The notes under the pieces were generated by a model. It did not search any database, was not told the DNA's origin, and was given only the letters and a program-made list of their open reading frames with translations. Below, piece by piece: positions 38,401 through 50,589 of a DNA stretch of 64,000 bases. Each line of letters begins with the position of its first letter. The stretch's first letter is position 1. Source of the DNA: Ceratodon purpureus (lineage: Eukaryota > Streptophyta > Bryopsida > Pseudoditrichales > Ditrichaceae). The translations under genes were made by a program, and so were the position numbers. The stretch covers positions 12,579,952 through 12,643,951 of the forward strand of contig CM026423.1 of NCBI GenBank assembly GCA_014871385.1, in the 5' to 3' direction.

Positions 38401-39852
38401 GTCTATATAGCCTTGTTCTTGGGTCTCTCGTGGCTTGGAGAAACACCTTGGTTGGCTGAAGTATGTCAAATATGAAACAGCTATTAGAATTGAAAAGAAC
38501 TGTGTGTCCCAGGTCTGTAAAACGACCGACAGATAGGAGATTTGTGCGTACACCTGGCACATACAGAATGTCTTTGATAGTCTTTACTGATTTGTCACAG
38601 AAATTAACATCTCTTTTGTGAATTACAGGTAAAATCTAACCTGCGGTAGTGCGGACAGTAGAAGTAGAGGACTGAGAAGTATTGAATAGAAGAGATGAAT
38701 TTCCGGTAACATGGGAGCAGGCACCTGAATCTAGGAACCATGGTTCCTCGTCTGTGGAGATGGCAGACATACAAGCATTCAGTGTAGCTTCAGAATCTTC
38801 TTCATCGAGTTCTTCAGGTGAGTCTTCGATTGCGGAGTAGGAACTTGCCCCGGTCTTCAGTTTCGATAGCTGGGACTGAAGCTCGCGAATTTGAGTTTCT
38901 ACTTTTTGAACCTCACAATCTGCCTCGGTGTGATTGTACAGGCCACATGTGCTGCAGTGACGGCGAGATTGATGGGTGCGGCCACGTCCTCGGTTGCGAT
39001 CAGATCCTCTGCCGCGATTGTCACGAGACTGGGTGCTCCGGGTATCACGGCCATGATAGGTGCGTTCAGATTTGTCCCATTGAAAATACAATACCTCATC
39101 TGAATCTTGTAACCTGTCTGAATTTCTCGAACTCTCCTCATATAGCATTAATCCTTGTAGTTCAGAAAAGCTAGGAGTTCTATCCCTATTCTTTTGGATC
39201 GCTTTAAAGGTTGCCCAGCTCTTGGGCAAGCTTGCAAGCATCTGATCCACAAGATCCTCATCCTGTACTACTACTCCTAAACTTGCTAGTTGTTTTACAG
39301 GTGAGTTGGTGTCCTGAAGATGTGAGTCCATAGTTTTTCCCTCAGACATTCTAAGAGAATATAGTTTTTCTTTTAAAGCAAGGCGTCTTGACGGAGATTG
39401 CACATCATACATTTGCTTTAGTTTATTCCAGATTTCTGCCGGGTCTGTAAGATGAATAACATGCAAAATGATGTGATCTTTTACCGTGGCCACTATGATG
39501 CGGCAGGCACGTATCTTCTGTTCTGCCTCATCTGTTTGAGAAGATGCTGGTGGAGCGATGACTACTGGAACAGCTGCAGAAGTAGTAGCGGCAGAAGCTG
39601 AAGCCGTCCCTGGATCTCCGCTGGAGCTGCTGGCTGCTAGAGTCGAGGTTGCGGCAGGTGTGATAAACTTCCATAGCTTTTCCTGCATCAGAGTCATCTT
39701 GACTCTGTAGATCCACAACATCTAATTAGAATGACCGTCAAGCTTCGCTGAGTCTGTCATCACTCTGATGATAGGGTCCATCTCTAGAAGCTAGCTTTGC
39801 TATACTATTGTAGAGTGATCCTAGAAATGAGATTCTCTGTTTCACAGAGAAA

Positions 39853-39864
39853 GCTCTGATACCA
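39853..39864 (-). other. Primer-binding site of the Copia fossil
   Basis: On the minus strand this reads TGGTATCAGAGC, directly after the 5' LTR. It is complementary to the 3' end of plant initiator tRNA-Met, the usual primer of plant Copia elements. Confidence 0.92.
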
Positions 39865-40014
39865 TGTAGACACAGAATGTGTGTGCTCGAAGAGAGCTTC
39901 TTAGAAATAAAATTGAGATTATATACAAAAGATTATGAACCCTATTAGGGTTACTCAATAATCTATAGCTCTCATGGTGCCACGTAATTGACCTAATTAG
40001 GTTACTCGCTAATA
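39865..40014 (-). repeat. 5' LTR of the Copia fossil
   Basis: 150 bp, colinear with the 3' LTR and differing at about 8 positions without length change. Confidence 0.92.
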
Positions 40015-40578
40015 AGTTCACCCACTAGCAAGGTGACCAATATTTAGCAAATTAATCCTCCAAATGAGGACTGAGAATTCGCTTTTAGTAATTCTGGAGG
40101 TTGGTGGGATGCTGTGATAGTTTTAGGTGCGCATACCATGCTGCAATGAGAACCTCGTTACTTCACTATCATTCATAAAAAGATGACAAAACTCTGGAAT
40201 ACTTGACATATGTCAAAAACTGTGCTATGTGCTGCACTTACATTCATGCAATTAAGAATCTCATCTGTTCATGAGAGCTTCCAAAAGTCCTCTTTCCACG
40301 AATAAAGGACAAAAAAAGAAACAAAAATTATTTACTAGATATTCCGATGCATGGGCATTAAGGTTGTCTTGATAGTCAAGCATCAAGAAGTAAACTGTGT
40401 AGAAATTTATGTAGAACAACTCTTACACCGACGGAGTTCTTTCCAGTAGAAGTGTCTTACAGTAAGGTAGTGTACAAAGTATTCGAGTGAATCGAAGAGG
40501 AATTGTGTAGATCAACTGTCCCAGCCAAAAAATAGTTTATCCTGGTGAGTATTGGCAGCAAGTTTGGATGCAGTTGCG
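40015..40578 (+). promoter_or_regulatory. Conserved upstream block of P450 copy C
   Basis: From about 40137 the sequence matches the upstream regions of copies A and B (CTGCAATGAGAACCTCGTTA is shared with A near 26137). It thus keeps the presumed promoter despite the 5.5-kb insertion further upstream. No factor sites are claimed. Confidence 0.55.
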
Positions 40579-42976
40579 ATGGTGGGGTTGCAATGGACGA
40601 GCGGTACTGCGGTAGACTGGCAGCGACTTGGGTATGTCGCAGGAGCTTCAGCGCTGGTTGTGATTCTCGTCACGGAGGTCATCGTGTTGTATGTGCGCGG
40701 TCAAGCGCAGCGGCAGAAGGATCTGCCTCCAGGTCCACAACCATGGCCGATGGTCGGCAACCTTCCTGCTCTGGCCGGGGCCATGCTGCATCAAAATCTC
40801 CAGCAATTGGCGGCTAAGTTCGGACCCGTCATGTACCTTCGACTCGGTAGAAACTTTACCTTCACTTTCGCTCCTGTTTGAAGTAGGAAGTTGAGGTTTT
40901 CAAGCTGAATCTGTATGAGCTGCTGCTTCTTAGCACGTGAATTTTAGCTCCCTTCGCCTTTCCAGATTCATTACAGCATAAGGATTTTTGAAATCAGTGG
41001 AGTAGCAACTTCAAGTTAGAGCAGGTCTGGAGATTGGCGTTACATCAAATTGACAGTGATGTATTGCAAGTGACCACAAGGAATGCTCCTGAAAAGCCTG
41101 TTTGAGAATAGTCCATGATCTTCTATTTCATCTCTTGATCCAGTTGCCAATTGGGTTTATGGTTGTAGGATCTGTGCCGTGTGTTGTGGTCTCCACTGCG
41201 GAAGTTGCCAGAGCGTTGGTTCGTGCTAGCGATGAACATCTTTTGTCGCGACCGAAGCTGCTCAGCTTCAGCATCCTGTCAGAGAACAGGACCATGGGCA
41301 CTGCTCCTGGTCCTGGGAAGCTGTGGCATAGCTTACGAAAGTTTGGCTCCAGCGAGCTGCTATCCGTGAACCGTGTCGCGTCCTATGAAGGTTCCAGACG
41401 AGAGGAGCTCAGCAACATGATGCAGGTGCTTCTGGAGACGTCGAACAAAGGTGAAGCTATAAATCTTAAATTCTGGCTGTTTCAAACGGCTGCGAACCTG
41501 ACGACTCGGATGCTTGTAAATAAAAGGTAACACCAATCCAAGCAATCAAATTCAAGTACCAATCTGAAGGATAATCACTTCTTTCGTCCTAATCTTTTTC
41601 CTGTAAATTTTTGCTGCAATGCCCTTGGAACCTGTTTCTCGGCTTCTCTTGTTGCTAGTAAGACTCTTCAAAACCTCGCTGGAGTTCGAGGTGTTGTGAG
41701 GGACATTTTTCTTGTAGTGTTTCAGTCTCGTCTTTTTTTTTTAACTGAAACATTGTCAAATTCTGATACAGGATATACTATGGAAGCAAAGCAAACAGTT
41801 ACCAAGAAGAAATAGAGAAGGAATTCGAGCAGGTATTAAAGGATCGTGTGCATTATCTAACAGCCCCTGTGATCAGCGATTATGTACCTTGGTTACGATT
41901 CTTTTCGGAGACGATGCAGGGTTGGCGTTCTAAGATGGAGGCTCACCGAGACCGAGAAATGTCGCTGTTTGGAAAGATTCTTGAATTGGACAAGCGTAGG
42001 AAACGAGCTGCTAAGGGAGAAGCTGATGCGAGCTACATTCCAGGCTTCGTAGACGTCATGATGGAAGCTCCTGTGGACAATGGAAAAGTCCTTGACGATA
42101 AATTCATCATCAAACAAGCAGTTGTGAGGAGCACAGTTACTTCCAGTCATTGCATAGTTCTTTTCTGCGAGACAATGTTTTATTTCAGGGAGCTTTACTG
42201 AGACTTTGAATTAACAATGTGAAGCTTCAATAGACACAGGATTTTGAATAATTGTACCTGAGCATTACTTACATATGATTTCAAAAAAAGCTTTAGTTTC
42301 AGAAAAAGCATGTGACATGCAAGTTTTGTGTGATCATGCACAGGAATATTTCACTGCGGCAGTGGAGACATCTTCGACAGCGTTGGAGTTGGCCATGGCC
42401 GAGCTTGTTGCAAACCCCGAGATTATGAAGCGAGCACAAGAAGAAGTGGACACAATTGCAGGCAAGGATCGCCTCGTGCAAGAGTCTGACATTCCAAACC
42501 TCCCCTTTCTTACAGCAGTCATGAAGGAAACATTTCGCATGCATCCCTCACTACCACTGGGTTTCCCTCGAGAATCAACAGCCCCGATAGAAGCTCTGGG
42601 ATACAAAATCCCGGCGAGAACAAGAATAACTTTCAGCGCGTATGCAATCCACAGGGACCCCGCCGTATATGAACACCCCGATGAGTTCAACCCAAACAGG
42701 TTTCTCCAGCAGCATCGCAATGTGAACCACTTGGCAGCTTTCGACTCGTATGAGCTCATTCCGTTCGGAGTGGGACGGCGGATGTGTCCGGGGTTTAACT
42801 TGGGCAACATAATTGTCCTACTCATGCTGGCTAATCTCATGCACAGCTATGACTGGTGCGTGCCAGATGGTGGAAGTGTTGATCCGATCGATGCTGAGAT
42901 AAAAGGACTCGTTTTATGTCTGCGAAATCCCTTGAGTGTGTTGCCGAAGCATAGAGAAGGTGTTCCTGCATTCTGA
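40579..42976 (+). CDS. Cytochrome P450, A-type (71 clan), copy C
   Basis: Third member of the array, 536 residues. Exons are 40579-40846, 41169-41526, 41772-42123 and 42344-42976, with the same phases as A and B. It has the N-terminal anchor, PPGPQPWPMVGNLP, ETFR, FNPNRF and the PFGVGRRMCPG haem loop. The I-helix reads EYFTAAVETSSTALELA. The Gly of the usual AGxET is Ala here, at the oxygen-activation kink, so activity could be changed, although A/G variation is tolerated in some P450s. It is closest to copy B, and intron 1 is nearly identical between the two. No relic exon 1 is seen after this copy, so it marks the end of the array. Confidence 0.93.
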
Positions 42977-43738
42977 GCACATTTGTGTAGTTCCTGGATT
43001 TTGGAGGACTTTTTTTTTAACATGTTTTGTTGGTGGGAATGTGTGGAACGTATGATATTGCAGAGTATGATTTTGAGTTTTGGGCGGATAGAACCTTTAC
43101 CATGTACGCCATCTCTTGAAGCGTGGACATTTGAAGATATTGCGTAGGAGAATAGTGGTAGTTTGGAACACGGTACCATTAGATATTGTGAATTATTTTC
43201 TTACTTGTTTTTTATTTATGCTATTTTTAATGTGAGTTGCTTACTCCCAGACTCATCACTCTGGTTGAAATTAACCGGATCCTGGCTCGACTTGCTTACC
43301 TCTCCTGCGATCCTTGGCATATTTCGCCCTATTCTTGTGCTTATTGTAGTAAAGCTCGGACACTTTAGCCCTTGCAAAACTCTCGGGATGTAACGAGCTT
43401 CATCCATATGAGTTGTCTGCCAGGTCGGAGCCAGCTGCAAAGATTTATTGGACCTCAAATCGAGTCTGCGAGCAAAATGTTTCGGTTGCATTCCTATATC
43501 ATTGAAATGCACTGCAAAACCAGCGGGATAAAGCTGGTTCAAAAGTTCAATCCTGGGGTTAAACTAGAGATCCTGCAACGATTTCATAATATATGGTCAA
43601 AAGACTTGCATGATTTGACACATTAATATTCATAATTTACTTAAGAACATAATTCAGTCCCGGAGTACCGTAACCAGTTACTTGAAAGAACCTCTTTACA
43701 GGTGAGGTTCTCTCAAACACTGACAATTGCAAGGCTCA
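42977..43738. other. 3' flank of P450 copy C and of the kelch gene
   Basis: A convergent region. The first 150 bases resemble the 3' flanks of copies A and B, then similarity stops. No gene is supported. Confidence 0.55.
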
Positions 43739-46700
43739 CTACCTAGCTGCTCGCTTTGCCTTATCTTTGCCTTTGCGTGTCGCTAGGGTTTTAGCTTCTT
43801 CAGCCTCTATTGCCTTCTGCTCAGCTTCCAGCTTCTCCAACTGCACAAATACGACTTGATTAACATAAGACAGAATGTACACTTCTATGAGGCAGTACAC
43901 TATTGAAACAGACAGATTAGACTTCAGAAGGAAGGACAAGGCAATGACAGGAGTTATCTTCCAGAAATGAAGAGCAAAGCTACTGTAAGCACGATTGCGT
44001 ATAATCAAACTTCAAGGAAACGTACCTCGTCAAGGACTGGCCGGAGCTCTCTGTAACGGCCATCTGCTAAATCAAACCCATCTTTCCGTAGCTCTTTGCC
44101 AGTATGTTGGGTGTGCTCATATGCTGCCATCTGCCAATACATATTTGTTCGTGCAAAAAACTCCTTCAAGCTTTCTCCAGGCTGCATTCATTTCTTCTCA
44201 TGTCAGTCAATGTTGCTCCAAGCAAAGTATGAGAAAAATAGCTTCTTTTGTAACTGCAACTAAGTGACCATGGAATTCATGGATCCCATAAGATGACATC
44301 CAGATACGAACGTCTCCAATGCGAACATGATCACATCCGGAAGGAAGATGTAGATAACAAGAGCGCACACAAAAACCACGGAAGATGATTCCACAGAAAC
44401 CAAATACGTTAAAGAAACAGATATTCTGATCAATTAATGACGTACAGCAGGTGTCCGAACAGCATCTGCCAATCCAAGTTCCGCACGTATCCTTGCTATC
44501 TCAGCCTTTCTGTCCTTGCGCTGGAGCTTCTTCCCTTCACCTCGAAGTAGAGCCGCAGCTGCTTCTGCTGGTGTCAGTGATGAACTTCCAGCCTGCAAGT
44601 TTGAATTTCAGAATTATTCCAAGATCAGGCAAAATTCCAGTAAAAACGAGTGATCTGAATACAAATTAAGAATAAAGAAACAAGGCGTTACTTTCTCGTC
44701 GTCCTCTTCATCGTCTTCATCATCTTCGTCCTCATCATCATCGTCGTCATCTTCGTCGTCGTCATCATCGTCCTCGTCATCCCCAACTTCAACCCAGTCT
44801 GTCTCTGTGGCCTGAAGACCAAACCAGAATTTTACATTACATGGTGCAACATCACAAACACTCAAATTTACAATTACGTGCAATAAAAATAACTTCAGCA
44901 CGCACGAACATAATCAGGAGCAGGTTTGAAGCAACTACCTCAATCACTAGATTCCAAGCATCTAGCTTGTTCAAATCCATTGTGTACAAATCATCCATTG
45001 TCACTTCCCGTTCTCCAAGTTCCATCATCCCTCCATACAGGTAAAGCGTATCACGGCCTACAACCATTAGACTGTTTATGCGAGGACAAGGTTTCACAAT
45101 CTGCAAGAATCAAGACATAACTCTCATCTGTGAGTTGCAATAATTGTACTCATCATGAACACACTCACATACATTTACACTTTGTCACCTAGAAACCGCA
45201 ATACCAGATCTTGTGTCACAGCGAAGGCAAGAATATCCTTTCATGAAAATGCAAAATACATATCAAACGAGAAGCCGTTACGAGGTGGTCAATAACGTTG
45301 GACCTGAGGTTCGAGCTCAGCAGGTGCACTTGATGGGTCCACGCTCCCACTATCAGTATCGTCAAGCACAATAGTGTCCTCAATGCGCTTAGCTAATCCT
45401 TCGGTCTCACGGATATTCATGTCATCACTTTCAACTTCCATACCAGCATCATCATCAGTTACCGGTATAGCATCTTCAACATTCATCGCTCCACTGTTGC
45501 CTTTTTGCTTTTTACTCTTTGCTGGTCCAGACTGACCTTTAGCCTGGTAGAATGATGGCACTGTCAGATTATACACAACTTGAAGTTTCTTCCAGTATGC
45601 ACCAACAGTCATACATAAAGTCCTTCTAAGGTTCATAAAATTTAATTATTGAACCTTTACACTAGAAAGATTATATAACACTTATTCCTGTGAAATTCAT
45701 CAAAATTCTAACCTAAATCTCAAGAAGTTTAGGCTACTATGGCAGAGGGCCGCAGGGCTTTCAAAATGTGCCATTTAACTCAAAAGAACGGTAGGGCTGA
45801 AACATCAGCCTTACCTTGCCTTTGTGAACTTTTGGTCTTCGCAGCTCTAAAGGAAACCTGGCCAGGAAGTGGAGTAAATGAACATTCACTTGTAAGAAGT
45901 TGCAAAATGGAAGTATTTTCTAAATACGTCAGTATTTGGAAAGGTCGATGACAATCTCCCTCGAAGTAACAATCACGAAATGAATTGAAAAAGAACTTAC
46001 CACCGCCGATTGTCCATTTGAAAAGCGTACATTTCATTCATGAATGTACTTCGTATAATATCTGCCAGTGCGCACGCCTAAAGATTAATCAACAAAAATT
46101 GTTCTACAGCTCAGGTCTAGATAGACAGAAGTAGCAAGAAGAAACATGACAAAAAGACTTCTGATACCATACGTGATCAATACTCTTTCCTCACCGCAGC
46201 AGTCAAGTTCGAATCTACTAAGCGCCGGTGCAAAATTTGAGCTTTATACCAATCAGATTAGTCATATACTGAACCAAGAAAATCCAAAGTATACCCTCTG
46301 AGCTCGTGCAGCAGCATACATATGACTCTGAATCAGTACACTGTCGTTTGTGTTTCATTACATATTTCTGCATGTTACAGTAGAATATTGAGAAGCACAA
46401 AATTACCCTTTTCTTCGGTGTCAACCACCCCACCGAATAAAATGGCTCGCTTCTTGTGAACACACATAGAAAACCCTGCTCTTGGCCCAGGAGGCATTCC
46501 CAGCTTCTTAACCTGGTCAAAACGAAAGATTGGAGATGATTTCTACCAGTAACAAAGTTGACGCTTTCAAACTACACTTCAATATACGTGAGTGATGCGC
46601 AAACTAAACCCATGATAGAAGAAGTGATCACTTTCAGAATACACAATATTACCTTATTCCATTCAAAGGTACGAGGGTCTAAAACCCACATGTCTGCATG

Positions 46701-49636
46701 TACCACACCTTTTTCTGATCCGTCTTTCTCGCTCAAAGCATCCTTGTAATACCCTCCATACAGAAATATCTGAAACTCACATTTAACACATGTCATGAAC
46801 CAACATACAAAAGTTTTCTAATCTAGAGTCATGTTGCGCTACTAGAATCATCTTGAAAACAAGGTTTTCTAGGGGTTAGAAGAGAAGACCTCATCAAGAT
46901 AGGATGCAAATTGAAATGCACTTCTTGGGGAGGGCCAAGCAGCTCCCGGTTTTGGTTTGATCTCTTGCCACTACACATGAAAAATATGGCTTGATGAGCA
47001 AGTGTCTCGCATCTTACAGAACAGCATTTCAAGAAAGCAAAGGCCGGGGATGATGCATGCACGATTTTATGTCCAAAAAGTGCAAGCTTCGCATTCTTTT
47101 GAGACATGAAAACCTGAAAGCCAAGCTTAGACGAAGCGAAACTGCAATCTATGAAGCTAAGCAATTTACTTGGAAACATAGGATGTGCACTTAGAACGGT
47201 GAAATACCTTATAGTCATCTAAATCAAGGACATGAAGATCGTTGTAGTACCTGCACCATACAAACCAGAAAAGCATGTGATAATCTTTCATGAAATTTCT
47301 ATTTAACGTAAGCCTTCATTTTCACCAGGTCTAAACATGCATGTTGGAACTCGTTCATATTAATGTATCAAATACTAGCACAGCTAGCATTTTGGAAGTA
47401 AACTGTTGATCCAAGTCTTGTTGAAGAGACAAAGTTAACAAGAATCTCCTGAATATTCTCCATCCCAATTTGAAACTAACAAGCTTTTGAAAAATGCATT
47501 GAACATACCTGACTTCTCTGAGAGTGTCATAAAAGCCTCCAAAGATTATAAGCTTGTGCTTGTAAAGCACCTGTACAATCCAAAAACTTTCAAATTACAA
47601 GACATCAAGAGAAGCCGTCCTAACTGTCCAAAAACCTGTCCAAAATTCTTAGACGAGAAATATTTATTCCCATTTTGTTATAGACCCTTTGTTTTGCTAA
47701 GGGGAGGGTTCGAGTTGATACGCTGGCTTAAACACACAAAAAAACTATTACTGCTGCCTGATTTTGAGGTGAACGAGTACCATTCGATGTCCTGATCGAG
47801 GGCTTGGAGCACCCTTGAGATTCAACTGCTCCCATACGTTAGTATTGAGATCTAATCTCCACAAATCCTGCTCACAACACATCAGCCATGAATTGATTAT
47901 TAGCAATGTTAAATTATGTGTTACATACAGTAGTAATTGGTTATAGAAACTAATCACTGCTCTGCAACTTCTAGATATGTAGCGCTAACTACTGCAGATA
48001 GCGGTTGATTAGATCTCAAAAGAGAGAGGAACGACTTTCTGTATAATATTGGAACCTTGTAATGATGAAACTTCTCTTGGTTAACAGAAGTGTACTCTCC
48101 GCCTGCAAATGCGCCATAAAGGGTCATGTCAGGCAGAGAGAGAGTAGCAATGCACCCAACAATGGATCAAGAATCAATGAATCGTAGAAGATGTTAAGGC
48201 AAAAAAACAATTAAAATTTTAAAAAAGTCAATTCCTCGAGGCAACCTAGAACCAAATGAACATATGTGGGTACAGAACCTAAATCAGCCACTAGAACGAA
48301 TAAACTATATTCAAACTGAGGGGCTGGTTAGCATACCAAAAATGAAAAGAGAGTTTTTCCAGGCAACAGCTTGGTGGGCGCTGCGAGGGGGTGGGCTATT
48401 AGGACTTGACACCAGCTTCCAATCATTCTTTTCCACGTTGTACCTATACAAATCGCCATAGACAAAAGTCTGACGACGAGGCTTTCAGTAGAAATCGAAC
48501 AGGCCTTTCAAAGTCTACAAGCGATCCTCACTAAACAAAGTATAATATTCTGTTTAATTTCCTCAAAGGCAGTTTAATATGCTAAATGCTTACTTTATCT
48601 CCATTGTAGTACTCTCCTCCATAAAATATCAGCTCAGTGTCCTTAAGTGGATTCACTGTCATCTGCATAACATTGGGAAATTCGCACTATCAGTCTTGCA
48701 CAATCCTACCGACAGATGCAGCATCTATGATTGAATCGGCGGATTAACAGCAAAATTATTTTGACAAAGGCTTTCACAAGATTGGCCACAAAAACTTGGA
48801 GAGACCTGATGACACGGATCTTGGTTAGCAACATCGAAACCGAAAAAGGAATCACAGTAAAACGAGGACTTAAACCTATCCGTTCAGCAAATATTTTTTC
48901 CCCGAATGACTAATCAATTGATCAAGATACCAAATTCTTGAGAGTTTCCTTACCGATCCGTTGCAGCGGGGCGAGGGAGCTGGCACATTCTCATCTACTT
49001 GCACTGCCACTTTCTTAGCCTCTTCTTTCTGAATCCTAGCCTGTCAAACGCACACACACAAGCCAAAACTCACATGATTACAAAACCCAAGTGCCCGGAA
49101 AACTACATCCAACAACACTTGAAACCTCTCCAACGTCAATCTACACGCCAAACCCAGCTGAGATACCAATCCAAACCGAAACGAAACAGAGCATTCTCAA
49201 CTCCCCTAAAAACCCAAATCACAATCTTCCCAATTCCATCAAAAAATCCCCAAAAACACACAAAAACATCAAATCCAAAACCAACACAACCCCTCCAATG
49301 CAACCTGATTCATTAACCCCCATCGCCATCCCCACCAAATTCCCTCATAAACCCTAAACCCTACAAACTACTAAAATTCCAAAATCCTACAGCTCCTGAA
49401 ACCGAAAAATAAAAAACTCCAAAACAACAATCTCTCGAACCAGAAGAGCTCCAAGATGACACAGAAGGCGAGAGCTGGCTGGAATTGAGACGAGACGAAA
49501 TTACCAGAATGGCGTCGATGTCATCCTCCTCCGACACCAGCTTGTCCTCACGCCGGGACCGCTTCTCCGTGGCCTTGGCAGTCTTGCGCTCCGTCTTCTC
49601 CTTGCCCTTCCCGGGCTTCTTCGCCTTCTTTCCCAT
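43739..49636 (-). CDS. Kelch-repeat protein, KLHDC4 type (At5g50310 type)
   Basis: Nineteen exons, 664 residues. From the 5' end: 49505-49636, 48954-49040, 48594-48662, 48337-48469, 48056-48102, 47781-47867, 47509-47570, 47208-47250, 46890-46970, 46653-46769, 46407-46512, 46001-46061, 45815-45857, 45304-45543, 44939-45100, 44692-44811, 44446-44592, 44026-44181 and 43739-43840. Phases agree throughout. The start MGKKAKKPGKGKEKTERK is the basic KLHDC4 N terminus. The kelch blades include ELIFYGGEYYNGDK, IFGGEYTSVNQEKFHHYKDL, PSPRSGHRM, LIIFGGFYDTLREVRYYNDL, IFLYGGYYKDA and AILFGGVVDTEEKG. An acidic Asp/Glu stretch fills exon 16. A conserved C-terminal part has FFARTNMYWQMAAYEHTQH, and the tail is basic. 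The donor of the 240-nt exon (GTCCAA) is weak. The molecular role of this family is poorly known. Confidence 0.9.
49340..49368 (+). promoter_or_regulatory. Telo-box pair in intron 1 of the kelch gene
   Basis: AAACCCTAAACCCTA, two units of the plant telomere repeat. Telo-boxes near gene starts are known regulatory motifs of plant housekeeping genes. Its effect here is inferred. Confidence 0.5.
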
Positions 49637-49643
49637 TGCAATC

Positions 49644-49671
49644 GATGGCGATGGCGATGGCGATGGCGATG
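49644..49671 (-). repeat. GGCGAT hexamer repeat in the presumed 5' UTR of the kelch gene
   Basis: About five GGCGAT units lie just upstream of the start codon on the minus strand. Confidence 0.8.
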
Positions 49672-49727
49672 ATCGATCAGGCGCAGGCCAAGCTCGTGCT
49701 CGTCAATCCTCAACGCAGCCAAAACCG

Positions 49728-49750
49728 AGGGTTTAAGGGTTTAAGGGTTT
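49728..49750 (-). promoter_or_regulatory. Three telo-box-like motifs upstream of the kelch gene
   Basis: On the minus strand AAACCCT occurs three times with an exact 8-base period (AAACCCTTAAACCCTTAAAC, then CCT), about 92 bases before the start codon. The unit differs from the true telomere repeat by one added T. Confidence 0.5.
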
Positions 49751-50589
49751 AAGCCCCGGAGAAGTCGATGGTACGGATGAATTACTGTGGATGTACTGAT
49801 AGTAGGAATAGATGAAACTCGTGGACTGTTATGCTCAATCGCTACACCTGTACTAGAGTTATCCTTTAAGTCATCTTGAGTTTTAAAAGATAATGAATTT
49901 GTCACTGTATTATTTTGATGGGACCTCTCAGGGACGCCCATGCTCCTAGCATTGGGAACGCAAACATTCCCAGAGATCCCAAGAATATCCAACCGGGTTT
50001 GAAAAGAAAAAAGGGGCCGAAGCCCACACAAGGGCCGAAGCCCGAACAAGGGGCCGAAGCCCGTGACGCGCCAAGGCGCGAGGCCTGGGGTCGAGGTGCC
50101 CGGCAGTGTAAATTCTAGGATTTCAGGTGTGCTGCTAAGGTGGCTACAAAAAATACATTAGAACCAAATTTTTTGCTTCAATAATTTTTTTTATGGAGAA
50201 GTCCTTTGGCGATCCTTGTTTTTTCGTCACCAATTTTAAGCATTATGTAGTATTATGTAACTGGATGCCTCAAAAGTGAGCAATAAGGCAAGTTACCTAT
50301 TGGATATTTTCTGGCTTCGACCAACGAGTGATTTAAGGTCTTTGGAGCCAAATATAGTAAATTTCTATTTTTATTTCGCCTTCTGGCAAAATTTTGCCAC
50401 CTAAATAAACACTCGTGCCCAGTGGGCCCGCCTGAGCCCTATCCAAAAAGCGCGCGCACCTGCAGTCGACCAGCCAGGCAACATGGCAAAGCCGACCAGA
50501 TGGTGCCCTATCCTAACAACAAGCAAGACTAAAGCAAAAGCAAAAAACAAAAAACAACAAGGCACACAACCCCATACAGACTCGGAGTT
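49751..50589. other. Intergenic DNA with a short GC-rich tandem repeat
   Basis: Holds three imperfect copies of GGGCCGAAGCCC at about 50014-50063. Otherwise no gene is seen. Confidence 0.5.

Larger units (their letters stand above)
34486..40014 (-). mobile_element. Copia (Ty1) LTR retrotransposon fossil, 5.5 kb
   Basis: A minus-strand element flanked by 150-bp LTRs and inserted in the spacer between P450 copies B and C. Parts in order from its 5' end (high coordinates) are: LTR, primer-binding site, gag with a CCHC zinc knuckle (CSTCGLYNHTEADC) at about 38.8-39.7 kb, protease (WFLDSGACSHVTG), integrase at about 37.5-38.5 kb, reverse transcriptase (YVDDLF) at about 36-37.3 kb, RNase H at about 35.5-35.9 kb, a polypurine tract and the 3' LTR. 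The target repeat is imperfect (TGTTC/AGTTC). It is broken, with about three interruptions of the coding region. The LTRs differ at about 8 of 150 positions, suggesting an age of a few million years at ordinary plant rates; the rate for this lineage is not known. Confidence 0.93.
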
